From assembly GCF_041321095.1 (NCBI RefSeq), contig NZ_JBGGWE010000003.1, positions 62,001-126,000 of the forward strand: a stretch of 64,000 bases of DNA, given 5' to 3'. This document shows, piece after piece, positions 16,694 through 25,687 of this stretch. The position numbers and the translations under genes were made by a program. The number at the start of each line of letters is the position of its first letter. Within the stretch, counting starts at the first letter, position 1. Below the pieces are notes generated by a model. The model saw only the letters and a program-made list of their open reading frames with translations, did not search any database and was not told where the DNA came from. The stretch comes from Fibrella arboris (GTDB lineage Bacteria; Bacteroidota; Bacteroidia; Cytophagales; Spirosomataceae).

Positions 16694-18133
16694 CTACCTG
16701 ATTATGACATGCTTACTAACTACCACCCCATTCTGGCGGATAGACAGCAGATACCTACCAGCCAGTAGCTGAGTAGTGGGTTGTATTGTCAGGCCATCCA
16801 GATCATTTTGCTGACTATTGACAGCCAGCTGGCGGCCAAGCAGGTCGGATAAGCTGACAGTGGCCGGGTCAGTTGCGGCCAGTCGTACACGCAGATAGAA
16901 ACCGTCGCTTGGGTTTGGGTAAACTACGGCAAACGTGTCAGGTACATAGGAGATGGAGAGCCAACGAAAAAATTCGGCAGCTCCTTCCCGGTCTACCTGT
17001 TTCAGTCGATAGTAGGCTATGCCCGGTAACGGTGCGGTATCGTACGCTACATAACTTTTTCGGCCTTTAGCTAATCCTGCGGCATCGATTATCGCTATCT
17101 CGCTAGTATGGAGAAGGTCACGACTGCGTTCAACTACAAACTGGCTGCTATTCTGCTCCGATGCAGTCTCCCAGTCGATACGTACCTGATTAGCTGGTGT
17201 CAGCGACACCCTGAACGAATGCAACTCAACAGGTAAGGCGGGCGTAGACAGATTGTAAGGGCAGCCATTGGCCATTGCCAGCGCACTCGACACCGGATCC
17301 ATAATCATCAGTACAACCACATCGACACTTGGAAATCCAGCGCCGAAATAGGGGTAACTTCCGTCGGTTGCCCCGGCCGTAGCAATGCTCACAAACCCTT
17401 CCGACGCCGAAGAACCGTAGTTATTTTTAAAGCCGTAAAGCGAGCTATTATTGGTCAGGTCCTTATCCTGCGACAGGCAAGCCTCGCGATGCCCCCACGA
17501 TGAGCTGCTATCGTTATAGATCCAGTTGTAAATGGCCCGTTCAATAATCAGCGGATTACCCGACGAACCGCTACTAGCAAAAATGGCGATGTTCTCGGCT
17601 CTTGCCAGAAATTCGCTACAGGCCGGTGTTGTTTGTGGATATACCGCCTGAATACGCTGAAACGGTGAAGTGCCCCCTGCCCCCGTATGTGTAAATAAAT
17701 TATTGGCCTTCAGGTAATTCGCATGGGCTTGTGCCATGGCGCTGAGGTTTGCGTCGCTGGCTTCAAAAGGCAATCCCAACACGGTACCCGACGCATACGT
17801 AATGCCTGCTCGTGCGGTGCGCTCAGCATTCAGCAGCGTATAGGCTTTTTCGTTGTTGGTGAAGCCCGACCAGCCACCAGGAAGCGTGAGCGCACCCAGG
17901 CTGTTCGTAGCCAGGCTCAGTTGTATTTCCTCCTGCCGACGGGCGTTGTTGACGGCGTTCTGGATAGCCACTACCCCGGCATAGGTTGCCTGTTGGCCAG
18001 ACGTACCTGCGTCTTCATCCCAGGGTATGTTGGTAGTCAGGTTAGACGGTGATTGTGCCAGTGTGATCACCGACATGAACAACCCAGTCAAAACAGTGCC
18101 TAAGCGCTGGATGTATGTAAATCGTCTTATCAT
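16694..18133 (-). CDS. CAP/SCP-domain protein with type IX secretion signal
   Basis: 479 residues. Signal peptide (LFMSVITLAQ), then a CAP (cysteine-rich secretory/PR-1) domain with AMAQAHANYLKANNLFTHTGAGG, RAENIA and WGHREACL; the conserved histidines and glutamate of the family pocket are present. A fibronectin-like stretch (LHSFRVSLTPANQVRIDWETASEQNSSQFVVERS) follows, then a type A C-terminal sorting domain (VVYPNPSDG... LLAGRYLLSIRQNG... KHVIIR). So it is exported through the type IX system to the surface or medium. Substrate unknown; CAP proteins are often lipid or wall binders. It is convergent with ftsK. Confidence 0.88.
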   Translation of the reverse strand: MIRRFTYIQRLGTVLTGLFMSVITLAQSPSNLTTNIPWDEDAGTSGQQATYAGVVAIQNAVNNARRQEEIQLSLATNSLGALTLPGGWSGFTNNEKAYTLLNAERTARAGITYASGTVLGLPFEASDANLSAMAQAHANYLKANNLFTHTGAGGTSPFQRIQAVYPQTTPACSEFLARAENIAIFASSGSSGNPLIIERAIYNWIYNDSSSSWGHREACLSQDKDLTNNSSLYGFKNNYGSSASEGFVSIATAGATDGSYPYFGAGFPSVDVVVLMIMDPVSSALAMANGCPYNLSTPALPVELHSFRVSLTPANQVRIDWETASEQNSSQFVVERSRDLLHTSEIAIIDAAGLAKGRKSYVAYDTAPLPGIAYYRLKQVDREGAAEFFRWLSISYVPDTFAVVYPNPSDGFYLRVRLAATDPATVSLSDLLGRQLAVNSQQNDLDGLTIQPTTQLLAGRYLLSIRQNGVVVSKHVIIR

Positions 18134-18210
18134 TTCGTACGGCAGATTTTACTCTCCCAATAGTACTAAATGATAGCAAATAGTAAGTATAAATTCTCAG
18201 GTATCCGACA

Positions 18211-18615
18211 TTAAGTACCCGGATTGCAACTAGCCTGCCCCTCCCTGATTAACAAAGCCAACTGCTCAACGGAGGGAGGTTTGACTAAAAAAGTGCAGGC
18301 GCCCATGGCCTCACTTCGCGACCGATCATCTGCGTTACTGGATGTACTCAGAATGGCTACGGGTACTTTTTTCCACTGGTGATGTCGCTTCAGAATAGTA
18401 AGTGTCTCAAATCCAGTAAGCCGGGGCATGTTTAGATCCAAAATAATCAGATCTGGTAACGGGTTGCCTGGGTGGGTTGCAAAATGATCAATCAATGCTT
18501 GCCCATCATCAAAACTGGTAAGTGTCCACTCCGGAAAATGTGCGGCAAAGGTCAGTCGAGCTAAGTACACATCATCTTCATCGTCATCAACCAGAAAAAT
18601 TACTGGCTTCTTCAT
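18211..18615 (-). CDS. Single-domain response regulator
   Basis: About 134 residues from the ATG at 18615, giving MKKPVIFLVDDDEDD. Acidic pocket DDD at the start, phospho-acceptor aspartate in LIILDLNMPRLTGFE, threonine/serine in ILSTSS and lysine in FLVKPPS. No output domain, as in CheY/Rcp1-type receivers that work by protein contact. No histidine kinase is adjacent, so the partner is elsewhere. Confidence 0.88.
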   Translation of the reverse strand: MKKPVIFLVDDDEDDVYLARLTFAAHFPEWTLTSFDDGQALIDHFATHPGNPLPDLIILDLNMPRLTGFETLTILKRHHQWKKVPVAILSTSSNADDRSRSEAMGACTFLVKPPSVEQLALLIREGQASCNPGT

Positions 18616-18813
18616 TTTAGTTACTGTCAAGTCGTTACGGTACGTATCACTACTGCTAATATACACCTCAATTCATTCTGGCCATATACGCAAATGAGGT
18701 TATGGGTTTAGCGCATCTGGCTGAACGCTGCTGAATCTGTTAAACTTTTCAGTAGGTTCGCACGTCTAACTAGTAGTAGCATGACTAATCAACTTGACTA
18801 TCTCTCCCAACGA

Positions 18814-19443
18814 ATGAAACAATTAGCATTTATCGGTCTTATCCTTCTATCTACTACCGGATCGTTACTAGCTCAGAAAGATAAGCGTGCCGAAGCTGTC
18901 CTCGATGCCATGAGCGCCCGGTTCAAAGCCCTGACCAGTTATCAGGCGGCTTTCAGCTATAGCGCTGATCGTGAGACCTATAAAGGCGATATTGCCGTGA
19001 AGGGTAAAATGTTTCGGTTGAAAACAGCTGGTCAGGAAGTGTTCACCGATGGTAAAGTGATGTCGACGTATGTCAAGGAATCGAACGAAGTGAACGTTCA
19101 GGATTATGATGCCAGCGCAACCGGCGACTTCAATCCGACCAAAATTTATACGATGTATAAAAAAGGATTCAATTACAGCTATGTCCGGGAGCAAAAAGCA
19201 GCAGGGCGCGTGCTGGATGTCATAGAGTTGAAACCTGAGAAAAAAAATACGCAAATAGCCAACGTACAAATCAGTGTTGATCGGGCCGACAAGTCGGTGA
19301 AAAGCTGGCAGATTACGGATAAAAACGGCAAACGCACGGTCTATACCATCAGCAAGTTCACGCCAAATCCCAATCTGGCCGACAGCTATTTTGTTTTCGA
19401 CAAAGCTAAATATCCCGGTGTCGAGGTTGTGGATCTTCGTTGA
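18814..19443 (+). CDS. lolA: LolA-like outer-membrane lipoprotein carrier
   Basis: About 209 residues from the ATG at 18814 (an upstream ATG at 18781 would add 11 polar residues before the signal peptide). Signal peptide MKQLAFIGLILLSTTGSLLAQ, then the LolA fold pattern: ARFKALTSYQAAFSYSADRE, KGKMFRLKTAGQEVFTDGKVMSTYVKESNEVNV, and a C-terminal YTISKFTPNPNLADSYFVFD. It is expected to ferry lipoproteins through the periplasm. Proximity to ftsK is the usual Bacteroidetes order, though here it is separated by the CAP gene and a response regulator. Confidence 0.85.
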   Translation: MKQLAFIGLILLSTTGSLLAQKDKRAEAVLDAMSARFKALTSYQAAFSYSADRETYKGDIAVKGKMFRLKTAGQEVFTDGKVMSTYVKESNEVNVQDYDASATGDFNPTKIYTMYKKGFNYSYVREQKAAGRVLDVIELKPEKKNTQIANVQISVDRADKSVKSWQITDKNGKRTVYTISKFTPNPNLADSYFVFDKAKYPGVEVVDLR

Positions 19444-19474
19444 GTAATGCCGTTGCACTCTGGCCACAACTTGA

Positions 19475-21871
19475 TTAGAAGCTCCATCTTAACCTGACTG
19501 CTATGTTACGCCCCAGGTCATTGGCATAATACCGAAAGCGGTTCAGATAATCGCGGTATTGTCTGTCAAACAGGTTGGTAGCGGTCAGGCTGATTTCTGC
19601 ACTTTGCTCATCAGTAAACGCAATGGTGCTGCCAACCGACGCTGTCCACAGACTATAGGCAGGTGGCGGCGGCGAAAAATCGCTGTTGGCAGGCACTCGT
19701 TTTTGCTGAGCGACCAGCAGATTTCCCACACTTATATAAGGATCCCGCCAGCGCCCGGGCCTTTCCGGCCTCATCAACGCATAGCGAATGGTATTCTCCC
19801 ACCGATTTGGTGGAATCATCACAAGCGGCTGATTCACCCGCGTGTCCTGCACATAGAGGTAAGCAGGCTTTGTTGTCCAGGCCCAGCGCGTGCCTATTTT
19901 CACATCAACGGTAGCATCGACACCGGTATAGATGGCATCGGTCTGGGTGTATTTAAAATAAGGGAATGCCCCCCGCACCGTTAGAATTGGCTCAGGCTGC
20001 GGACGCAGGTAGATGTAATTGTGGATGAAATTATAATACAGATCTACCGCTGCCTGTACCCGGTCGCTGCGCCATTCGGTTGTTACGTTCAGGTTAAGGT
20101 TTGTTTCCGGGCGTAAACCAGCGTCACCTTGCTCATACGCTGCGGCCCCGTGATGAACACCGTCGCTAAACAATTCGCTTATATTGGGTGGGCGCCAGGC
20201 CGTTCCTACGTTTATTCGGGTAGTCCAGTGGTCGTTATGGTAGCGCGTGGCCCCTAACGTACCTGAAGGGCTGGCAAAGACAAACGTGGGGGCATCATAA
20301 ACCCGCCCGTTGGCGCCGCTAACGTACCTGAAAATTTGTAGTCTACGCCAGTCCAGGCGCAGCCCCAGTTCATATTCCCACAAGCCATGTCTCACTTTGT
20401 TGATCCAGAAGGCACCGAGCGTGGCCAGTTGAAAGTTAGGAATCAGTGGTCGCCCCGTCATGATATTATATTGGTATAGGCCACTCACCCCAACTGTGCT
20501 GCTCCGATTCGTGCGCAATTGCCTTTCACGAACCAGGTCGGCGGTGTAGGTAGTTAGCTGGAAACGTAGTTCAGGCCGATTCAGCGAAGCCAGCGAGTCA
20601 TTTCTGGGTAGATGGAGGTCATATTCCAGCCGATCATCTGTTTGTCGGGCCAGGGTCATCGTCCAATTTGCGCCCGAAGCAGTCGTATACGCAGTGCGCC
20701 ACTTCAGCAGGTCATGCGTGATATCCTGACTGGGCCGTCCAATCGAATAGCTAAATCCAGCCTTTAGTATTGGCTCGCCACTGTTTATTACTTGCTGAAG
20801 ATCTGTCAGACTTCCGATATGTGAGCCTGAGAAAATACCGATCGCTGACGAGAAACGGCTGTAAAATACTTCTGACTGCCATTTTTCTGCGCGGTACATA
20901 AAAGCCGCCGACCCGTTTCGCTCCCGTACACCCGTATTGTCCAGGTAGTAGGTCGGTGTTCTCAAATTGCCTCCTTCTTTCACCGTCCCCTGTATACGCC
21001 AGCCAAAACGACTTATTCCAGAAGCCAACAGGGTGCCAAAGCCGCCTTCTGTCTGGGCGGATACGACCCCTTGCTGACCGTTAGTGAAGCCTGCCAAATT
21101 TATCTGTCCGTGTGTGCCTCCGGCCGTGGGAAGTAAGGCCGGTTCAACCAAAATTACCCCGCCGATCGCATCTGACCCATAACGGACACCTGCCGCCCCT
21201 TTGATTACTGACAAACGACTGGCGACAAACGGATCTATTTCGGGACCGTGTTCGGATCCCCATTGCTGCCCTTCCTGCCGGATACCGTTGTTCAAAATCA
21301 GAACGCGGCTGCTATGCATACCGTGAATTACCGGCTTTACAACCGAAGAGCCCGTCTGAAGCGTCGTTACCCCTGTCAGGTTCTTTAAAGCGTCGCCCAG
21401 CGTTTGGCCCCGTGTTTGTTCCAGCCCCCGCCCCTGGATAGCCACTATTGCCTGACTTGCCAACGCCTCTGTTTTTTGCGCCGTCACCGTTACATTCTGT
21501 AGATGTTGGACCTCCTCCGACAAAAGCATATCGTGCTGCGTGCCGCTTGGCAGATGTGTCAGATTCACCAACTGTTGGATCTCATGATAGCCAACAATCC
21601 GCGCTACCAGCGTATAAGTGCCCTCACACAACTGGGAAAACCGATAATTCCCTTCCGTGTCGGTGGCAATGCCCTGCCCGGTTTCTCTTAGCTGTAAAGT
21701 GACGCCTGGGATGGGCTGCCTGGTCTCCCGGTCAAGTACCTGCCCCTTTATGAAACAGTCGCACCTTGTCTGCCCTATACTGGGGAACGGATTACCCACC
21801 ACAACAAGAAACACAGTGGCAATATGACTCGCCACTTGCATCAACGAACTTAAAAATCCTCTTCTACCCAT
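19475..21871 (-). CDS. TonB-dependent receptor, probable metal receptor
   Basis: About 798 residues from the ATG at 21871. The in-frame TTG at 21928 is rejected because it would place the operator-like site inside the gene. Signal peptide, then a cysteine pair (RCDCF), a carboxypeptidase-like domain (VLDRETRQPIPGVTLQLRETGQGIATDTEGNYRF), plug (IQGRGLEQTRGQTLGDALKNLTGVTTLQTGSSVVKPVIHGMHSSRVLILNNGIRQEGQQWG) and a 22-strand type barrel ending RLRWSF. The plug resembles zinc/copper or heme receptors of the ZnuD type. The leader has the same GCAAC-N3-GTTGC core as the MerC/lipoprotein pair, so all three are probably co-regulated. Confidence 0.88.
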   Translation of the reverse strand: MGRRGFLSSLMQVASHIATVFLVVVGNPFPSIGQTRCDCFIKGQVLDRETRQPIPGVTLQLRETGQGIATDTEGNYRFSQLCEGTYTLVARIVGYHEIQQLVNLTHLPSGTQHDMLLSEEVQHLQNVTVTAQKTEALASQAIVAIQGRGLEQTRGQTLGDALKNLTGVTTLQTGSSVVKPVIHGMHSSRVLILNNGIRQEGQQWGSEHGPEIDPFVASRLSVIKGAAGVRYGSDAIGGVILVEPALLPTAGGTHGQINLAGFTNGQQGVVSAQTEGGFGTLLASGISRFGWRIQGTVKEGGNLRTPTYYLDNTGVRERNGSAAFMYRAEKWQSEVFYSRFSSAIGIFSGSHIGSLTDLQQVINSGEPILKAGFSYSIGRPSQDITHDLLKWRTAYTTASGANWTMTLARQTDDRLEYDLHLPRNDSLASLNRPELRFQLTTYTADLVRERQLRTNRSSTVGVSGLYQYNIMTGRPLIPNFQLATLGAFWINKVRHGLWEYELGLRLDWRRLQIFRYVSGANGRVYDAPTFVFASPSGTLGATRYHNDHWTTRINVGTAWRPPNISELFSDGVHHGAAAYEQGDAGLRPETNLNLNVTTEWRSDRVQAAVDLYYNFIHNYIYLRPQPEPILTVRGAFPYFKYTQTDAIYTGVDATVDVKIGTRWAWTTKPAYLYVQDTRVNQPLVMIPPNRWENTIRYALMRPERPGRWRDPYISVGNLLVAQQKRVPANSDFSPPPPAYSLWTASVGSTIAFTDEQSAEISLTATNLFDRQYRDYLNRFRYYANDLGRNIAVRLRWSF

Positions 21872-21884
21872 CCCCGTATGTTTT

Positions 21885-21899
21885 CGCAACAAAGTTGCA
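21885..21899. promoter_or_regulatory. Operator core shared with the MerC region
   Basis: GCAAC-AAA-GTTGC (21886-21898) lies 14 bp upstream of the TonB receptor ATG and is identical except for one spacer base to GCAAC-AAC-GTTGC at 7192-7204. On the minus strand it includes CAACTTTG, close to a -7 element, so binding would block transcription. Confidence 0.6.
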
Positions 21900-22220
21900 A
21901 CAAAATTGGTAACACATTTCTGAGCCAACAGGCCTGCATTTACGGGAGTTTTTTGTAAAAATATATTTTTGTTTAACCTTTGATGGGCAATAGTTCAACA
22001 AAGCGCTCGGGTTGGATTCCACAAACTGGGGAAATTATTACCCACGACAGGAGCATTCACTAGTTCACTGGCCTATTGGCACACATACATTACCGTACTT
22101 AATTACCTGTCTAGTAATTGATTAGCATTTTAAAAACAGGAATTAGCTGCGTATCTAAAAACTTGGTCAAGAATTTGTCTAATTGTCATCAAGATTGATT
22201 CAACAAAACTTTTCGTACTC

Positions 22221-22736
22221 ATGACTGCGCTCGAATTCACATATCACATTGGCAAAGTATCAAAATCACTGCGCCCGTTCGCGCTCCGTTTGACGAAAGA
22301 TTCGGAAGACGCTAATGACTTGTTGCAGGATACGCTGTTGAAAGCGTATACCAACCGCGACAAATACACAGACGGTACCAACCTGAAAGCCTGGTTGTAC
22401 ACGATCATGAAAAATACGTTTATCACAAATTATCAGCGTATGGTTCGTAAGAACACCTTTATTGATACGACTGATAACTTGCATTATATAAACTCAACGG
22501 ACAGCAGCACAGATAATCTGGCCTACTCGTCCTTTGCACAGGAAGACATTGCTCGGGCAGTAAACAACCTTGATGATACCTACCGGACGCCCTTTATGAT
22601 GCACTTCCGGGGCTTCAAGTACCACGAGATTGCGGCAAAGCTTGATATTCCCATCGGGACGGTTAAAAACCGTATTCACATTGCCCGGAAAGAACTCAAA
22701 AGCAAACTACACGTATACGCTCATTTCGCGTCGTAA
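22221..22736 (+). CDS. ECF-type RNA polymerase sigma factor
   Basis: 171 residues. Region 2 reads SLRPFALRLTKDSEDANDLLQDTLLKAYTNRDKY with KAWLYTIMKNTFITNYQR, and region 4 is TPFMMHFRGFKYHEIAAKLDIPIGTVKNRIHIARKELK, the helix-turn-helix that reads the -35 box. No anti-sigma gene follows. Instead crtI and crtB lie downstream after a terminator, so control of carotenoid genes (light or oxidative stress) is possible but unproven. Confidence 0.93.
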   Translation: MTALEFTYHIGKVSKSLRPFALRLTKDSEDANDLLQDTLLKAYTNRDKYTDGTNLKAWLYTIMKNTFITNYQRMVRKNTFIDTTDNLHYINSTDSSTDNLAYSSFAQEDIARAVNNLDDTYRTPFMMHFRGFKYHEIAAKLDIPIGTVKNRIHIARKELKSKLHVYAHFAS

Positions 22737-22833
22737 GGTGTCGTAATGCATTTCATCACCAGGAAATTTGTGTAGTATTTCCTAAACAAATGAATTGATT
22801 GAGTAGTTTTTGGTTAAAAAGAGGAAGGTTCCG

Positions 22834-22866
22834 AAAAGTTAGATGCTTTGCATCTAACTTTTTTTT
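22834..22866 (+). terminator. Terminator after the sigma factor gene
   Basis: AAAAGTTAGATG, loop CTTTG, CATCTAACTTTT followed by more T. It ends about 120 bp before crtI, so the sigma gene and crtI are probably separate transcripts. Confidence 0.85.
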
Positions 22867-22881
22867 GTGCTTAGCAAAGAA

Positions 22882-22971
22882 GTTTACAGTTTACAGTCGT
22901 CCGTTTTTAGTTGCTTAGCAAAGGCACCGTCTATCGCCAAAGCAAAACAACTGCAAACGGACGACTGTAAC
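22882..22971. repeat. Heptamer-repeat hairpin upstream of crtI
   Basis: The left arm reads in 7-mers GTTTACA, GTTTACA, GTCGTCC, GTTTTTA (22882-22909). The right arm reads CTGCAAA, CGGACGA, CTGTAAC (22951-22971). Segments 22893-22913 and 22948-22968 pair over 21 bp with two mismatches, ending 17 bp before the crtI ATG. The direct repeat TGCTTAGCAAAG at 22868 and 22912 also lies here. Confidence 0.6.
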
Positions 22972-22987
22972 CTATTTACCTGTTATT

Positions 22988-24466
22988 ATGCCCCCACGCG
23001 TACTTGTCATTGGTGCCGGCTTTTCCGGTTTATCTGTTGCAACGAGTTTAGCCCATCAGGGTTATGATGTTACCATTCTTGAAAAGAATGAGCTACCCGG
23101 TGGCCGGGCGCGTGTCTTCCACGCCGACGGTTTCACCTTCGATATGGGCCCAAGCTGGTATTGGATGCCCGATGTCTTTGAGACGTATTTCGCCCGTTTT
23201 GGTAAACATCCGGCCGATTATTACGAACTGGTTCGGCTAGACCCATCCTATAAGGTTGTCTTTGGCCCGCAAGAAGCGGTGAATTTGCCCGCCAACCTGG
23301 ACGATTTGAAACAAACGTTCGAGGGTATTGAACCGGGCAGCGGCGCACGCCTGACTGAATTTCTACGGCAGGCCGCCTATAAATACGATGTTGGCATTCA
23401 TAAGTTCGTCTGGAAACCAAGTCGTTCGATAACCGAATTTTTCAGCCTGAAACTTCTCTACGACGTTGCGCGGCTCGACGTCTTTCAGTCCTTTGCCAGT
23501 CACGCCCGAAAATTTTTCAGTCATCCGCGCCTGTTGCAACTGATCGAATTTCCAATTCTATTTCTGGGGGCTACACCGCAAAATACACCGGCCATGTATA
23601 GCCTGATGAACTACGCCGAAATGACCATGGGTACGTGGTATCCAATGGGCGGCATGCACAAAATCATTGATGGCATGGTGGCGCTGGCAAAAGAAAAAGG
23701 CGTTAAACTCCTCTTAAATCAGACGGTTCAGCAGATAGAAACGGTTGGTGGCCTGGCCAAACGCGTACATACCGACAAGGGCATTTTCGAGGCCGATATT
23801 GTGGTGGGCAGCGCCGATTATAACCACATTGAAACGGCCCTCGTTGAGCCGGCCAACCGGAACTACGACGATGCCTATTGGGCAAAACGGGTCATGGCTC
23901 CCTCATCGCTCCTGTTTTATGTGGGCGTTAATAAACGGATTCCTAGGTTGGAACACCACAATTTATTCTTTGATGAAGATTTTGGTTTACATGCTCAGGA
24001 AATCTACGAAACCCCGAAATGGCCCAGTAAACCGCTGTTTTATGTCTCGGCACCGTCGAAAACAGATCCTGGTGTGGCACCGGCCAACTGCGAAAACTTG
24101 TTTTTACTCATACCAGTAGCCCCCGACTTAGCTGATGATGAAGCAACACGTGAGCATTATTATAATCTGATTATGCAGCGGCTTGAAGATTACGTGGGTG
24201 AAACTGTTCGGGATTGTGTAATTTACAAACGAAGCTATGCCCACCGCGACTTTAAAGCCGATTACAATGCTTTCCGGGGAAATGCCTATGGGCTGGCTAA
24301 TACGTTGATGCAAACAGCCTTTCTGAAGCCGTCGCTTAAAAACAAAAAAGTACGTAACCTGTTCTACACTGGACAGCTAACGGTTCCGGGGCCGGGGGTT
24401 CCCCCTTCCCTGATCTCCGGTTTAGTCGTTGCCAACGAAGTGGCCAATGAATTTCCAGTGGCTTGA
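22988..24466 (+). CDS. crtI: Phytoene desaturase
   Basis: 492 residues. FAD-binding motif GAGFSG (residues 9-14) with LEKNELPGGRA and the CrtI block FTFDMGPSWYWMPDVFE; the C-terminal signature YTGQLTVPGPGVPPSLISGLVVANEV closes the family pattern. The enzyme desaturates phytoene toward lycopene at the membrane. crtB follows after 44 bp on the same strand, so the two form an operon for the first carotenoid steps. Its 5' region carries a heptamer-repeat hairpin. Confidence 0.96.
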   Translation: MPPRVLVIGAGFSGLSVATSLAHQGYDVTILEKNELPGGRARVFHADGFTFDMGPSWYWMPDVFETYFARFGKHPADYYELVRLDPSYKVVFGPQEAVNLPANLDDLKQTFEGIEPGSGARLTEFLRQAAYKYDVGIHKFVWKPSRSITEFFSLKLLYDVARLDVFQSFASHARKFFSHPRLLQLIEFPILFLGATPQNTPAMYSLMNYAEMTMGTWYPMGGMHKIIDGMVALAKEKGVKLLLNQTVQQIETVGGLAKRVHTDKGIFEADIVVGSADYNHIETALVEPANRNYDDAYWAKRVMAPSSLLFYVGVNKRIPRLEHHNLFFDEDFGLHAQEIYETPKWPSKPLFYVSAPSKTDPGVAPANCENLFLLIPVAPDLADDEATREHYYNLIMQRLEDYVGETVRDCVIYKRSYAHRDFKADYNAFRGNAYGLANTLMQTAFLKPSLKNKKVRNLFYTGQLTVPGPGVPPSLISGLVVANEVANEFPVA

Positions 24467-24510
24467 TTTGCCCCATTCCTAACCCAGACAATATCTAAAC
24501 CCTTTTGGTT

Positions 24511-25347
24511 ATGATGTCCCTTTTCAATCAGACTGCGCTGGAGTGCAGTAAACTCATCACAGAGCGTTACAGCACCTCGTTTACGATGGGAATCAAGACG
24601 CTGGACAAGAAGTATCACGCGCCGATCTATGCCATTTACGGCTTTGTTCGCTACGCTGATGAGATTGTCGATACGTTTCATGACTTCGATAAGCAGGCAC
24701 TCTTGAACCGATTCCGGGCCGATACGTACCTGGCCATTGACGAAGGCATTAGCCTGAACCCGGTTTTGCATTCGTTTCAGATGGTCGTTCGGCAGTATAA
24801 CATCGAGCGCGAGCTGATCGATGCTTTCCTGCGAAGTATGGAAATGGACCTGCACCGGCATGATTATGACGCTGCAGGCTATTCCGATTACATTTATGGG
24901 TCGGCCGAGGTTGTAGGGCTGATGTGCCTGCGTGTGTTCTGCGAAGGTGACTGCAATGAATTTGATCGACTGCGCGAGCCAGCCCGCAAGCTGGGAGCCG
25001 CCTTCCAGAAAGTGAACTTTCTGCGCGACATCAAGAGCGATTACCAGGAGCGGGGACGTACCTACTTCCCCGGTGTTGATTTCACCGATTTTTCGCGGGA
25101 TGCCAAACAACTCATTGAAGATGACATCCAGCGCGACTTCGATCACGCCTACGAAGGTATCATAGGGTTGCCCAGAGGCGCCCGAATGGGCGTACATCTG
25201 GCCTATATCTACTACCTGAAGCTGTTCTGTAAGATCAAAGACATGCCTGCCTCGCGCATACAGGAGGAGCGTATCCGGGTGCCTGATCCACAAAAACTAG
25301 TATTACTGGCCAAGACTATGGTTCAGCACCGGTTTAATCTGATTTAG
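24511..25347 (+). CDS. crtB: Phytoene synthase
   Basis: About 278 residues; ATG at 24511 (another ATG follows at 24514, and a TTG at 24505 is less likely). The two aspartate-rich signatures for prenyl diphosphate binding are visible: YGFVRYADEIVDTFHDFD and FQKVNFLRDIKSDYQERG, with YCYxxAG-like SAEVVGLM. It condenses two geranylgeranyl diphosphates to phytoene, the substrate of CrtI encoded just upstream. A terminator follows. Confidence 0.95.
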   Translation: MMSLFNQTALECSKLITERYSTSFTMGIKTLDKKYHAPIYAIYGFVRYADEIVDTFHDFDKQALLNRFRADTYLAIDEGISLNPVLHSFQMVVRQYNIERELIDAFLRSMEMDLHRHDYDAAGYSDYIYGSAEVVGLMCLRVFCEGDCNEFDRLREPARKLGAAFQKVNFLRDIKSDYQERGRTYFPGVDFTDFSRDAKQLIEDDIQRDFDHAYEGIIGLPRGARMGVHLAYIYYLKLFCKIKDMPASRIQEERIRVPDPQKLVLLAKTMVQHRFNLI

Positions 25348-25371
25348 AAAAGCTAGTTGAATCACCAGTAA

Positions 25372-25415
25372 AAAAAGCTACTGCTCTTCCAGCCAGGCAT
25401 GAGTAGTGGCTTTTT
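25372..25415 (+). terminator. Terminator after crtB
   Basis: AAAAAGCTACTGCTC (25372-25386) pairs with GAGTAGTGGCTTTTT (25401-25415) with two G-U pairs, ending in a T run. Confidence 0.8.
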
Positions 25416-25687
25416 CTGCGTATACGGGAGTAGGATACTTGTCGTTTCTATCCGCTTGCACCTCTTTTATCTGGGATTCAACTAACTCACCTACTTGCTT
25501 ACTAACCGTTCTGTAGCAAAACAGAAGCGAGTATCCGGTACGGCTGTTTGCCTAAATGAAGTTACTTTAGCGAAACAGTTCAGGCGTATTCACGAACGAT
25601 TTAGCGCAGAGCCTGCGTTAGCCTGTTGTTACGCATACACTTCCAACCGCGCTGGTCTCGCCGGTGCTTAACTGGTAAACGCTGCTC
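25416..25687 (+). other. Gap upstream of the purF-type gene
   Basis: No ORF or RNA gene recognised. GGATACT (near 25432) and AGTATCC (near 25532) form a widely spaced inverted repeat. TTACTTTAGCG near 25564 is a weak -7-like element. The long leader before the gene might hold regulation, but no known purine riboswitch pattern was recognised. Confidence 0.3.

Noticed and set aside
22893..22968. The pairing arms upstream of crtI as an insertion-sequence terminal repeat
   Set aside because: No transposase or target duplication is near, and the 7-bp register matches other loci.
25416..25687. A tRNA gene or purine riboswitch in the leader of the purF-type gene
   Set aside because: No cloverleaf or known aptamer core could be recognised.
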